Below, one piece after another: positions 12,778 to 25,080 of a DNA stretch of 64,000 nt; position 1 is the stretch's first letter; every line of letters begins with the position of its first letter. This DNA comes from Lumbricus terrestris (Eukaryota; Annelida; Clitellata; Crassiclitellata; Lumbricidae). The position numbers were made by a program, and so were the translations under genes. A model generated the notes under the pieces. That model worked only from the letters and a program-made list of their open reading frames with translations. It had not been told where the DNA came from and ran no database searches. The stretch is taken from the NCBI GenBank assembly GCA_949752735.1, contig OX457038.1:24948956-25012955 (forward strand), given 5' to 3'.

Positions 12778-13926
12778 CAGGGTGCGCCAAAAAAGTAATC
12801 CCTACGGATTTCAGCCCATATCTTGGCAAAACATACGAATTTTTAAATGAAACTTTACAGTCTTAAAGGCAATTCATATTTACGTACCATGGCCAAATTT
12901 AAAAAAAATTGAAACAGAAAAAAGTTATATCACTTTTAGTGGGGCTACCCACCGTTTTTTGACGATTAAAAAACGCGACGCAACAAAAAGTAACAAAAAA
13001 CCAGTTTAATTATTCTGGCCAATATCTTGGCCGGAAGTAAGAATTTCGAAATGAAGTTTTACAGTCGTAAAGACAATTCATATCTACACATCGTGGCCAG
13101 ATTTCAGCAAAATATTTCGAGCAGAATAAAAGTTATGGCACCTTTAAGGAGGCAACCCATCGTTTTTTGACGATTCAAAGACGTAACGCAGCAAAAAGTA
13201 GCAAAAACACAATTTTATTAAGTCTCATCTCAAACAATTGTGATCAAATAGGCTTTGATAATGCCAGATGATCATTATTATTACTATTTAAAAAGGAACA
13301 GGGTACCACCATAGCTGCACGTCACTGAGAAGTCACTTAGCAAGATGACAATCAAATCGGTAAATAAGAAATCTGTCAGATTAATCAACAGGTCTATCAA
13401 GAACTTTGCAAAGAGACTCAAAAGAAGTTTTGGCACTGGTGGTGGGCACATTGAACACAAGTTGTGAATCACTATCAAGTTCAGTTCCAAACAGTTATTT
13501 GAGATATGACTTGATAAAATCACGGGGTTTTTTTCGCGTTACGTTTTTTAATCGTCAAAACGGTGGGTGGTCTCACTAAAAGTGGTATAACTTTTGTTCT
13601 GTTTGAAATATGTTGATGAAATGTGGCCATCATGTGTAAATATGAATTGTCGTTAAGACTCTGAAGTTTCATTTTGAAATTCTTACTTCTAGCCATGATA
13701 TTAGCAAAAAACCTAATTTTGTTGCGTTTCGTTTTTGAATCGTCAAAAAACGGTGGGTGACCTCACTAAAAGTGATATAAATTTTGTTCTGTTTGAAATT
13801 TGTAATTTGACCATTGTACGTAAATAATGATTTGCCTTTAAGACTGTAAAGTTTCATTTAAAAATTCCTATGTTTGGCCAAGATATGGGCTAAAAACCGT
13901 AGGGATTGCTTTTTTGGCGCATCCTG
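12778..13926. mobile_element. Tc1/mariner-type deletion derivative 1
   Basis: The ends CAGGGTGCGCCAAAAAAGT and, inverted, CAGGATGCGCCAAAAAAGC are the tips of long inverted arms (~400 bp). Each arm carries an internal duplication of the AAAAACGGTGGGT / TTTTTGACGATT block. TA precedes the left end; TG follows the right end, probably a mutated TA duplication. The centre keeps a transposase C-terminus (13375-13467). Confidence 0.82.
13375..13467 (+). pseudogene. C-terminal remnant of a Tc1/mariner transposase
   Basis: About 30 codons read VRLINRSIKNFAKRLK...FGTGGGHIEHKL and then TGA. The ending GGGH.EHK is typical of mariner-group transposase C-termini. A related remnant at 19001-19129 runs further (EHKWGSTIKVHL), so this stop is likely a mutation. 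Confidence 0.7.
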
Positions 13927-13929
13927 TGC

Positions 13930-15705
13930 ATGTATAAACCTATATGTTGTAGGACGGAGTGTCATCATTGAAGGTTCGCTTATTAAAGATGCAGAATCTT
14001 TTCACACTGCGATTCTTTTGCATGCCTCATCTATATGTCCTCATAAATAGAACACCAGTCCTGACAAAATCCCTTTGGCCGAGATAATCTGTAAGAGGTG
14101 ATAACGACAGAAGTTCAATTCCTCAAAGGCAGAATTTCCCCCATGCATGATGTTCAACCATTGCAAGATTTGCAACTCGTCCGTGATTAGTGCAGATTTA
14201 AGTTCTCAACCTTTCTATTTCTTTTCCCAAATAATATTAGGTCGATATCTGACAGCATCTTTCAATGATTTTTCATGCAGTTTGCAGTTTCAGGCTAAGC
14301 CTTTGTTTACTTGTTTCTGTTCTTGGAAATGCTTACAATTGTAATTGTAATTGAAACATTTATATAGCGCCGCTCACAGATTCAGTGGCGCTCCCGACCC
14401 AAGCTAGTGCTCCCGCTAACAAATAGTATAATGGATCCTACGTTCGTAGTACAAGTCAGTCCACGAAAGTTCTATCTCTTTGTTCAGCAACACCGTTTCG
14501 TTAACCACTTTGTGTTGTTGTGCTTGCACTGGTAGTCATCCCTTTATTGTGCTGTTGTCTACTCAATTAGAAATTTACCATCGTTATACCGATGCACATC
14601 AATGAAGTTGATATGAAAATCGCTGTTTTAAGACCAATTAAAGTTGAATCTGCAATACGTTGCAGCATCGCTTATGTCCCCGGTGTCTGTGATTCTGTAG
14701 GCGGCAGTAGACCCGAGATTGTGTCTGTCTGTCTGTCTGCCTGTGTCTTGCTTACTACTTAAATGTGCATATGCTTCTATGCAGCCTATATGTTATGAAA
14801 TGTTAGTTGAGAGAGCTGTTTGTAAACTTGCTAATCACTTGTGCATGAGTTGTGGATGGCAGACCTCGCTCGCTCTGTTCAGCGACTTCGATTCAATGCT
14901 GGACTTCTTGGCCAAGCGACAAAAATCCGTCGTCTTCGTCTCGAGATTGGTTTCGAGTCGGGGATTAGAAACCTGATTGAAGAGATTCATCGAAAGAAGC
15001 GACGACGACGACGACGACGGCAAACGTAGGACGTGAGTCAGAGAATCACGGATCTGCGCATGCGTTGGATGCTGAGGACTTCCTGAATGACTGATGGACT
15101 GACGACGGACTAATTGACTCACCATAGAGGAATGAAGAAGAAGAACTGGACGCTGATTAGAAGAGCATGGCGACTTCTGACTTATCTCGTGCTGCTCATT
15201 AGAGCATTTTCTTGGAATTTGTGCGCTGTGTCTGCAGCCGACAAAGTCCAGAAGGCTGCAGTTAATTATTTTCATAAATGAAAAATGCTAATAAGAGAAT
15301 TATTTTCATCGTCTTCGTAATGATCGTGTTATGTATACTTCGTAAAAATAGTCTCATTGTCGTCATCGTCATCGTCTTCGTCATAGCAATAATAATAATA
15401 ATTTATTCTATTCTCACTCCGGTTGACAGACCGCTACCAGTTATAGCAGTGAACAGTTGTGCAGTTGAAACAAATCACAAGAACACAAATGACAGAAGAC
15501 ATAGATCTATCTTAACTACTGACAGAACAGACAGACTCCATTGGTATCGGTACAAAATACCATTGAAACCTATATACTAATTAATTAGGGGCTAATATTG
15601 ATAGTCCTATTATAGGCTACACTGTTCGTTTAGGTTCCCATTGCACTTATATTCATGATACCATGCAGCAAGTGCCAAACATGTACACGAATGAAGCGAA
15701 AGACC
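13930..15705. other. No gene recognised
   Basis: Contains an inverted SINE-like fragment (14360-14400), a GAC triplet tract (15000-15020) and GTCATC/GTCTTC-type repeats (15357-15390). No conserved coding motif. Confidence 0.55.
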
Positions 15706-15709
15706 ATTG

Positions 15710-15710
15710 C

Positions 15711-15780
<70 letters not shown>
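15710..15780. repeat. (ATT)n microsatellite
   Basis: About 23 units. A second tract is at 15886-15910. Confidence 0.95.
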
Positions 15781-15784
15781 TATA

Positions 15785-15885
15785 TATTTTTTTTGCCCTG
15801 AGGTACTTCATTCCCCCAGGGGCTTATGGACTATTATTAACTAAAGAATGTATGTCTGGTGGGTCAGGCCTCGTCTTCAGGGTAA
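15785..15885. mobile_element. Short insert between two ATT microsatellites
   Basis: About 100 bases of unique sequence (CCCTGAGGTACTTCATTCCC ... GTCAGGCCTCGTCTTCAGGG) lie between (ATT)n at 15710-15780 and (ATT)n at 15886-15910. The context resembles the TAA-flanked retrotransposon at 1555-3631, so this may be a short non-autonomous retroelement in the opposite orientation. Evidence is positional only. Confidence 0.35.
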
Positions 15886-15925
15886 ATTATTATTATTATT
15901 ATTATTATTTATTGTTTTATTTGAA

Positions 15926-18034
15926 GGGCAATTCCACCGTCACTGACGTAACATTCAGAGAGAAATTTGGCAACGTTTTTAATTCTAGCACACTATAATA
16001 TCACTGCTTTGCCAAAACATTTATGCCAAATTATTTAACTATATAATCCTTCTTTAAAGCCAAAAAAGACTTGGCAGGAAATATTTATGGGTATTTTTTA
16101 AAACAGTTTTTGTGCATCGTCACTGACGTAACACATTCTGACATCAAAATTATTGTAACTCATGTTCGCATCACAATCTTCTGAAATATGACTGCAAAAA
16201 TTTTATTAATGTTTTTAAAATTATTAGTACAGGTTGTGGCATACATAGAAAGTTAAATTTTTTTATCCAGCTGTCACTTATGTATTTATTTCAATGGTGC
16301 CTAAATGTCACTGACGTAACATTGAAATGTCACTGACGTAACGCTTCTGAAAAGACAAACATTAATTGCATTAAATTTACTAGTCATGGTTCACAAGTAT
16401 GCAGGAATGCTTTAAAAATTATCCAGTGTTGTTGGATACTGCAATGTGTTCACTGAGAGTGAAGAAGCCCTTCTGTTAACCATTATTGACTTCAGATTCA
16501 CAAATGCCTTTGCAATTCCATAAGTTGGCACTCCAAGATAGCAGCTCATGGACTGACTGAATCGGTAGCTCGATTGCTGTCTGGTAGTCTAGAAGGCAAC
16601 TTTTTCAAATCAACCCGACGCTTGAAGCAACATACATTATGATCTTTTACACTCACTGAAACAACATGTTTTGGACTCAATGAAGCAAATTTTCATGTTC
16701 CAATCATTGACTGCAGACTTTTGATATCGAACGTATGCCTCCATTAGTGTCATCATCAATGCTTTGCTTTATACACTATCACATGTGCCATTCATCTTTA
16801 CAAATATTGCATAGTTCTTCTTTCCCAGCAGCTCATGTGAAACAATATCACTTTCTGTCCATTACTCTGTTCATCTTTATGTACTTTTTAATCTGCAATG
16901 CTATGCCAAAGTTTGTTGTTAAGAAGTTCATGAGAGCAACTTTCTTTGGAGTACTTTTAAAAGATTTTCTTTTGTCGAATAACTGCTTTTCCTATATATT
17001 ACTGAGCAGATAAGAAACTCTTGAAGTTGCTGCATGATCTGATTCAGTTGGGGTGACGACATTTTAACCATAATTTTGACGAAGGCTGTGCATTGTACAT
17101 TTGGTAGATTTCTTTCTGTTTTTGTCCCACTAGTTGCCATTATTGTTGCTACTCAGCATTCTTCTGCATGATGGCCACCTGTGACCTTACTTTAGTTACT
17201 TCTTCATGTGACGCATTCATGTTAGCTCAGCCCCAGTTTTTTGTGACGTGTCTCACCCTGTGTGCAAAAGCAAATCACTAGTTTGGTTTACTGTGATGAG
17301 GAAAAATTGATGATGATGATAATGATGATGAGGAGGAGGAGGAGGGGGAGGAGGATGATGATGATTATAATGAGGGCTTACTTCAAATCGAAGCTAGGAT
17401 GTCAATTACTGGATTTATAAGTGCATTTTTACTAGTATATACCGAATTTAAACAAGTTTCTTGCTATCACTGACATATATTGTTACGTGAGGGACAACGT
17501 GAATGTTACGTCAGTGACAGAGTTTAAAATTTTTTCTTAAATTAAAACAAAATTTCAACTATTTAGTTGTATTGCTAATATGTTGCATCAGAAGTTTAAA
17601 AATTTTCAGAATTTTTGCTTTGCTACTTTTGGTTATATTCTAAAAAGTCTTAATTTTTTGTCACTGACGTAACATTGAAAAGTACATCCCAAACTTCTGA
17701 AGTCAAAAAAATTAACTGTTATTAATTGTTCAAAGTTTTACTTGAAAATACTTACCAAGTGGAACTTCCATCCAACTGATGTAGCTTGTTTGATAAAATC
17801 AACCAATTGTTGCCATTACTTAAAAAACAAACCTTTTAATATTTCTGTAACAGAATTGTGCGGAACTTGTCAACATCAAATGTAAGCTGGCTGACAGTCA
17901 TCTCACCAAAGATTATTGATTCCAGTTATTATTTTGAACACTGGGGTCTCTTAGCTTTAAAATGATACCTTTATATTACAAAAATTCCCAAAAATATTTT
18001 TTGACTTTTATGTCCATTTCCCGTGGAATTGCCC
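15926..18034. mobile_element. DNA transposon with TCACTGACGTAAC internal repeats
   Basis: The ends GGGCAATTCCAC (15926) and its inverse (to 18034) are flanked by a 4-bp duplication TGAA (15922-15925 and 18035-18038). Six exact copies of TCACTGACGTAAC lie inside at 15940, 16120, 16308, 16330, 17505 (inverted) and 17661, clustered towards both ends. No transposase was recognised; the interior has only short AT-rich ORFs. Superfamily unassigned; a 4-bp TSD would fit several cut-and-paste groups. Confidence 0.72.
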
Positions 18035-18931
18035 TGAAGCCGAGACCAATATTGAGGCAATGTCTGCTTGAAGTCGTTCTATGCAGCACAACCTCCATGC
18101 AATCCATGAAACACAATTATTACATTTGAAGCAATGATTAAAACATCTGCAACTCTGAAGAGATGGGCGAGGGGCAGGGCTTAAAGTGTGCCTGGACGGT
18201 CATGGACGGCGTCCATGCACTTGTTTTAAAATCTGTATGCCGTCCAGCCACTTATTGGCGAGCACAGACTAGAAAGATAAGGGGCGTCCACGCACTTCTT
18301 TTGGAGAGGTAAGGGGCGTCCAGGCACTTATTGTTCTGCACTTTAGGCACTGGCGAGGGGTGGGGTTATAATTATGACTTGGCAAGAAGCGACGTCTGCA
18401 TAGAATTTGAATCGTCTGCATCGCACTTTCGGCGCCAGTCGATGTGAGAAATGAGACTGTAGTAGTAAGCAGGTCAGGTGCTTCCACTGCTTTCTCATCC
18501 ATTGGAATATTTCCATAATCATCGTTGCCGGTGTATTGAAGATGACCGACCAATCTGAGTGAAATGATGACTTGAGAAATGGCCAGACGTACGTGTGCTA
18601 TTCGTATAATTGAACCACACGTGTGCTATTCGTATAATTATGAAATATCTAAAGCAGAGGGGAAACATAAGTCGACGTCGACCGGTGACATTTTTTGGTC
18701 CTTGCTCAGCTCCTCATCATCGCTTAAGCTGAGGAGGAGGAGGGGCCAGGGCAGTGGATGCCCCACTTCTCTTTCGAACGGAGCATTTTAAGGGCGTGAA
18801 TATGTAATAAGACATCGTCTAAAGCGAAGAGGTTTCGCCACAGTACACCGTCCGGTTCCGCCAAATGAACTTAGGCTTATCATATATATGTATGTATATG
18901 CAACGCATATTATATGTACCGTGTATATATA

Positions 18932-19376
18932 CAGGGTGGGCCATAAAAAATAACCGCTCCAGTTTTTGGTCAATATCTTGGCCACAATAACGATTTACCT
19001 CTGGAACACATCAACAAGGCCATCAAGAACTTTACAAAGAGACTCATTACAAGTTTGAGCACTGGTGGTGGGCACAATGAACACAAGTGGGGAAGCACTA
19101 TCAAAGTTCATTTGATAACAGCTATTTGAGAGATGACTTAATAACAGCGTTTTTTGCTCTACTTTTTGTTGGGTTACGTTTTTGAATCGTCAAAAACAGT
19201 GGGTGGCCTCATTAAAAGTGATGGAACTAAATTTGTTCTGTTTGAACTACTTTGATTAAATCCGGCCATCGGGTATAAATATATGAATTGTCTTGAAACC
19301 TGTAAATTTGATTTTGAAGTTCTTACTTCTGGCAAAGATAGTGGATAAAAACCGTGGGTTTTTATGGCCCACCCAG
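18932..19376. mobile_element. Tc1/mariner-type deletion derivative 2 (445 bp)
   Basis: The ends CAGGGTGGGCCATAAAAA and, inverted, CTGGGTGGGCCATAAAAA are flanked by TA at 18930-18931 and 19377-19378, the superfamily's target duplication. The inverted arms resemble those at 12778-13926. Confidence 0.87.
19001..19129 (+). pseudogene. C-terminal remnant of a Tc1/mariner transposase
   Basis: 42 open codons end at TGA 19127-19129 and contain INKAIKNFTKRLITSLSTGG followed by GHNEHKWGSTIK. Only the tail of the gene is kept; the catalytic DDE/D core is absent. The orientation matches the remnant in the sister element. Confidence 0.72.
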
Positions 19377-19593
19377 TATACGACAGCGGCCAATGAATCA
19401 GATTAAATCCGTTCCTTGATTGACACAGGTGCGGCACCAATTCTTTCTATAGGCCCTATATATATTATATAGTATATACATGGTCAACTCTACACCATGC
19501 CGAGCATTGAATGATTTCCCAAAAATATATATCAGACATGTAACGCATTTATGTTTCTGTTCCATTGCTAATATTAATGCCACTCTATATAGG

Positions 19594-20620
19594 GATGGAA
19601 TGATGGAATGATGGGACTATGGAACGATGGAATGATGGAATGATGGAATGATGGAACGATGGAACGATAGAATGATGGAATGATGGAACGATGGAACGAT
19701 GGAATGATGGAAAGATGGAATGATGGAATGATTTAATGATGGAACGATGGAATTATAGAATGAGGGAATGATGGAATGATGGAACGATGGAACAATGGAA
19801 CGATGGAATGATGGAATGATGGAATGATTAAATGATGGAATGATGGAATGATGGAATGATGGAACGATGGAATGATTAAATGATGGAATGATGGAATGAT
19901 TTAATGATGGAACGATGGAATGATTAAATGATGGAATGATGGAATGATGGAATGATGGAATGATGGAATGATGGAACGATGGAATGATTAAATGATGGAA
20001 TGATGGAATGATGGAATGATGGAGCGATGGAATGATGGAACGATGAAATGATTTAATGATAGAATGATGGAACGATGGAATAATGGAATGATGGAATGAT
20101 GGAATGATGGAATGATGGAACGATGGAACGATAGAATGATGGAATGATGGAACGATGGAATGATTAAATGATGGAATGATGGAATGATGGAATGATGGAA
20201 TGATGGAATGATTAAATGATGGAATGATGGAATGATGGAATGATGGAATGATGGAATGATGGAACGATGGAACGATGGAATGATTAAATGATGGAATGAT
20301 GGAATGATGGAATGATGGAATGATGGAATGATGGAATGATGGAACGATGGAATGATTAAATGATGGAATGATGGAATGATGGAATGATGGAACGATGGAA
20401 TGATTAAATGATGGAATGATGGAATGATGGAACGATGAAATGATGGAACGATGAAATGATTTAATGATAGAATGATGGAACGATGGAATAATGGAATGAT
20501 GGAATGATGGAATAATGGAATGATGGAATGATGGAATGATGGAATGATGGAATGATGGAATGATGGAATAATGGAATGATGGAATGATGGAATAATGGAA
20601 CGATGGAATGATGGAGTAGT
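19594..20620. repeat. ~1-kb minisatellite of ATGGAATG units
   Basis: More than 120 near-identical 8-bp units (ATGGAATG, with ATGGAACG, ATTAAATG and ATTTAATG variants) show higher-order patterns. At its right border the array continues directly into a MITE copy (20621-20932). Confidence 0.95.
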
Positions 20621-20932
20621 GAGAAGAAAAACTGGAAAGATGAACGAATTCTGACTATTAGCAATGTTCAGAGCAAGACAACTATCTCGAATTTAGTTAG
20701 TGACTCTATAAGTGTTCTTAAGTGTTCTGAAGTGTTTTAGATGTTCTGAGTGCTCTAAGACTAAAGCATGCAAAGTTGCCTAGTAGGAATAAATGCAACT
20801 GCTCAAAATGTTCAACACAAAGCTGATGGACGTCGATTTGAATGGAAAAAATGGAAACACGCGAAATGGACTTTTTCAACTTATCTTCATCTGGGGATAC
20901 GATTATTAGGGCGATAGTCTATTTCGTTAAAC
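20621..20932 (-). mobile_element. MITE fragment, GTATCCCC family, copy 3
   Basis: Read on the minus strand it matches copies at 24139-24598 and 48939-49400: AATCGTATCCCCAGATGAAG, repeated GAACACTT / AAAACACTT motifs, then GAGTCACTAACTAAATTCGA. The part equivalent to the GGGGGATAG-rich end is replaced by the minisatellite at 19594-20620. Confidence 0.7.
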
Positions 20933-21454
20933 CGACAATCCGACATATAGATTTTAATAGGTTGGAATTCCACCTTAAGACAATGGTAAATCGAAGGTTT
21001 AAAGTGAAATAGCAAGAGCATGAACTCAACTTCACTGACAATTTTTTAGGATTTTTTTGGTTTCTCAATGCACCGTCAAAATGTCTTATTGCCTAAAGGT
21101 GTCTTCTTTTTTATTAATTCACAGTTTTCACAATTTCTGATAAAGGTGAACTTCCTTAATTTCCAGCCAATGACTTTCTAAACATTCCCCATGCTAATTT
21201 ACTTTCTTATAAAAAAGCTATTAACTGTTAGCAAGTAAGTGAATGTTAAAAGTTTACAGCCAAAAATCACATAATCTGTCCCAGATTCACAATAATAATT
21301 AGGCTATTGCTCCTCGGTGCAGACACGCCATTTTGCGGTGATAGATTTAGCCTGTGGGTTGATGCTATATACACGGTCATCATTCTGTGTAGGCCTACAA
21401 AGCAAAGAAATTAAAACTGCTGCATGTGTAGGCCTATTATTATCTGAGTAGATT

Positions 21455-21500
21455 TCTGAAAGAGGCGCTATATAAATTCATGAAATGAATGAATGAATGT
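21455..21500 (+). repeat. SINE-like 3' tail with GAAT-type tandem
   Basis: GAGGCGCTATATAAATTCAT followed by (GAAT)n. Similar tails lie at 4794-4835 (AAGGCGCTATATAAATG) and, inverted, at 14360-14400. Confidence 0.55.
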
Positions 21501-21817
21501 AGGCTACATTTAAGTTTTCCGACAGAGCTTATCGAGAGATTGGCAACGTGTCTCAACCATTTTATGTGGAATTGAAATTAAAGATCGACATGGTGTGCGA
21601 TGCTAGATGAAAGTTATTTATAGACCATGAATTTGAATAATAGGCCAGGTAGATGACGGCAAAAGCGCCTTGTTCTTGAGATATGCGTGAGCATTATTCT
21701 CGAGAGCCACAACCTTATAAAATATTATATATATAGGTCTATCTGACTCTCATTGGCCAAAAGGTCTCTGGAGTTCAGACGATCGCCATTGCACAACTCT
21801 ATTGTAGACTTATTTAA

Positions 21818-23545
21818 CCCATTAGTGCCCAGCGTCCGTTATAACGGACGCTTAGAAAAACCGTTGCCAAAATAAGAGGCAACTGCATAATATGGTCATT
21901 GCTATTTTATTAAATTGGTGGGTCAATTGGCTATAGATTCCAATATTATGATTGCCGGATTATGTGAAATCGAAATATTTTATTGCTTGTGATAATGTGT
22001 CTACTTCAGCATGTCGAAAATCCTCGCTACCACTAGTAATTATATTTATGTTTGGTATTGAACGAGGAGGAATTTAGAGAAAGTGTAAATGTTGTTTATG
22101 GTAGCCATATGGGTCAATATGCTGACAAAATATTATCCCAATTACCGCAAGTTTTCCTTAGGAAATTTCGATTGCAATGTACGCGTCCGTTATAACGGAC
22201 GTCGGGCACTAGCCCAGAGATGACGTTTCCTATATCAAGTCTCCAAGCGTCATTGTTCCAACAATTACCTCCGTCATTGCATCGCTTGTAATATGAAGTA
22301 AGCATCAGCCTGCAATTTATTCAGACTGGCGACTCACTATTTTGACATGCATCTTGTAGACTCTTGCACTTCTTACATGAGTTTGGGTACGCGGTGCATT
22401 TACTTGGGGAACCTGTACTTGAGGAACCTGAACAGTGTATACACAGGTCAATTGACCTTGAAACCCATGGCAGCCAGGTGCAAAGAACTAGTATCACGCC
22501 TCACTATACTGATGGCATGCTGGCGTGACCGCTGTGTTGTGCGAGGCTTACCCACATCCCCCCCGCGGGGAGATCGTACTCAATCCCTTTCCTTCCTCTC
22601 CCAGGCCGAACATCCCCTCCCGACGTAGTCTTTGGCTCATTTCCTATGTTTTGCACTTGGTTCAAGATGCTCCCACCCTGTATAGGATATAAACCACAGT
22701 TACTAGACCTATAATAGTTCCCAGTGCATGAACTTTTGGGATGGTGGACGAGGGTCGTGTGCAGGGATAGTCACACATCCAGAAGAAAGCCATGTCTGTT
22801 TTGTAAACTCCCATGTTCCTGCTCTACGATCAAAGCATGGGCGGTGGTGATAAGTAAGATCGGCGCGATGCTTGTTACATGATATGAATCAATCAACGGA
22901 AATTGTGATGTCCAATCAGTCTACCTGTTTGACATATCTTGGTATCTCTTGCAAAGTTTACTAAGGCAGCAGAAGTTTGACATCAGGCAACAGATGGCTG
23001 TAAATGTACACAAGTGTCATGGCGTACCATCCAGTACTCAAGTGTTTGGCGTACCATCCATCCATGGTCAACGTGCTGCTTTAGTAGGCCTACTATAAAC
23101 CTGATGTACGATGCAATGGTAGCAATCATTGGAATATACTAGGAAACACAAAAGGCCATTGCAAGGCTTGAGAAATGTGATGGAAACCGTTATCCTGGGA
23201 ACCACAAGTGCTATTACAATGCATGAAAAGCTCGTAAATAAGCTGGTGCCCTGCACCTGGCATTAGATAAGTGGACATTATAAGCTCATATAGTAAATAG
23301 ATACTGCAAATCATCAAAAACATTCGCCAAGCATTGTATGAAATAAGAAGGATGCTTGATTCTGCAATGGTAACCTGAGCACTAGGCTAGTGCCCGACGT
23401 CCGTTATAACGGACAGTATGGAAAGTACTCATATTGTAGCAGGAATCAATAAATAAGTTCCCAGCCATGTTACTGCACCAAGTTGTTGAGAATACTGAAA
23501 CTGCAACTTTATTTGTTGGGTATTACCACTTTGGGCACTAATGGG
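21818..23545. mobile_element. piggyBac-like composite element with TTAA target sites
   Basis: The outer ends CCCATTAGTGCCC (21818) and its inverse (to 23545) abut TTAA at 21814-21817 and 23546-23549, the piggyBac signature. Two inner ends of the form GGCTAGTGCCCGACGTCCG occur, inverted at ~22190-22214 and direct at ~23385-23403. It therefore reads as two inverted MITEs (21818-~22214 and ~23385-23545) enclosing ~1.17 kb of unrelated DNA. No transposase is present. Confidence 0.82.
21831..21852. repeat. Perfect 22-bp palindrome at the piggyBac-like terminus
   Basis: The core GTCCGTTATAACGGAC is extended by three matched bases each side. The same core recurs at 22185-22200 and ~23399-23414, each next to a TIR-like GTGCCC, so it is a subterminal motif of the family. 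Confidence 0.9.
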
Positions 23546-24138
23546 TTAAATCATTATGATACTTATTTAAATCATTTTGAGACTTGTTTAAATCATTATA
23601 AGACTTATTTGAAGCACCGTGTACCATTTTTATCGTAGACAAGTCACTGTCACTGTGCCTTAGTGTTACGGGTTTAGCTAAGCACGTAGCTGCCATCCGA
23701 CAGACACACAGGTCGCCGCTATCCTCTGTAACTTCAAGAAGTAATCCCGCTGTTGAAATGACAGCGCATTCAGTCAATCCTCAAGACCATCATATCGACC
23801 GAATCCGTTGTCTTTTCCATCTGTGGTCTTGAACTTAGTGCGTTGACGCTTTTGACCTTGAAGACGACGACAACCTTTAGGACACTCTTCCATCAATGGA
23901 TCCGTTATAAAAGAAGTCATTGTGCAGCAGACAATTGTGGAGTTTTGCTTACTACCAGCTGATGCCAAAACGGCAGAAGTTGTTTGTACTCAGACCTAAT
24001 AGTTAATCTCAAGCAAAGAATTAGATTGGGTTCAGTGGCCACCATGCAATCACCCGGATATTGGGAATACTGTAATGAGTCTTCGTGCTCTAAAAATATC
24101 CTCAACGTCAGGAAGTCCATCGTGTAGAAAGCTGCACT

Positions 24139-24598
24139 GCCGGTGTCACGAATTAGAGTATCCCCCGTATTAATTGTATCCCCCCAAAATTAAAAAAGTC
24201 GAAAAAACCGCTTCCGCGTGTAGTTTTTTTTGCAAATTAATTTTTATCTGCTTTGTTTTGAACATTGACACTAACAGGTATGTTTATTCCGACTAGATAA
24301 TTTGCTTTGCCGTGTTTTTAGAGCACTTAAAACATTTAAAACACTTGAGAACACTCAGAGTCACTAAATAAATTCGAGTTGCCTTTATCTGAGCATTGCC
24401 TAGGACACTTAAAACAATTACAGTCACTCAAAATTTTGATTACAGCATCAATATTTTTATTATGCGCATTTTTCAAAAAAGGGGATAGAATGGTCTATCC
24501 CCCCGGATAGTATAGACCGGTTAATTCCATCCGGGGGGATAGATTAATTCATCCCCCCGGATAGCTTTCAGAGGGATACTCCGTTTCATGACACCGGC
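24139..24598 (+). mobile_element. MITE, GTATCCCC family, copy 1 (460 bp)
   Basis: The TIR is GCCGGTGTCACGA, ending in TCATGACACCGGC. Clustered CTATCCCCCCGGATAG palindromes lie near the right end. The interior is AT-rich with repeated AACACTT motifs. No clear TSD. Confidence 0.75.
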
Positions 24599-25080
24599 TT
24601 AATATGTTCTTAGCATATGAACCCTATATGCACACAATGTCATGATGCTGATCCCTTAAAGCTGGCGCATAGATAAACGTTGTCTGGCATGCACCTGAGG
24701 TCCCATTGGACTCCACTGTTATAATTTATTACCTATGATATACCGGTTTCACTATATAGATCTATGCTATTATACTTGCACTGAATATTATTGTTAATAT
24801 TGTTACTGAAGCAGTCTCACAACGTAAGCAAACAAAATAAGCATAATATACACCAACACTAGAATGACTAGTGTCACTAGTCGTCTTATCTCTGTATGTA
24901 AATGTTATAATGTGCATTATGATTCGCTTTAAATTTTTTTGGGTCAGTTGCTGTTGGCGCACGTCGTCTTCGCGTCCTCTCTCTTTTCTCTTCGTCAGCG
25001 TTCAGACGATTTGGTCGCCGTCAATTATAATTGAGACGGGCAACGTCTTCCTCTTCGATTAATTATTATGTGACCAGGAA

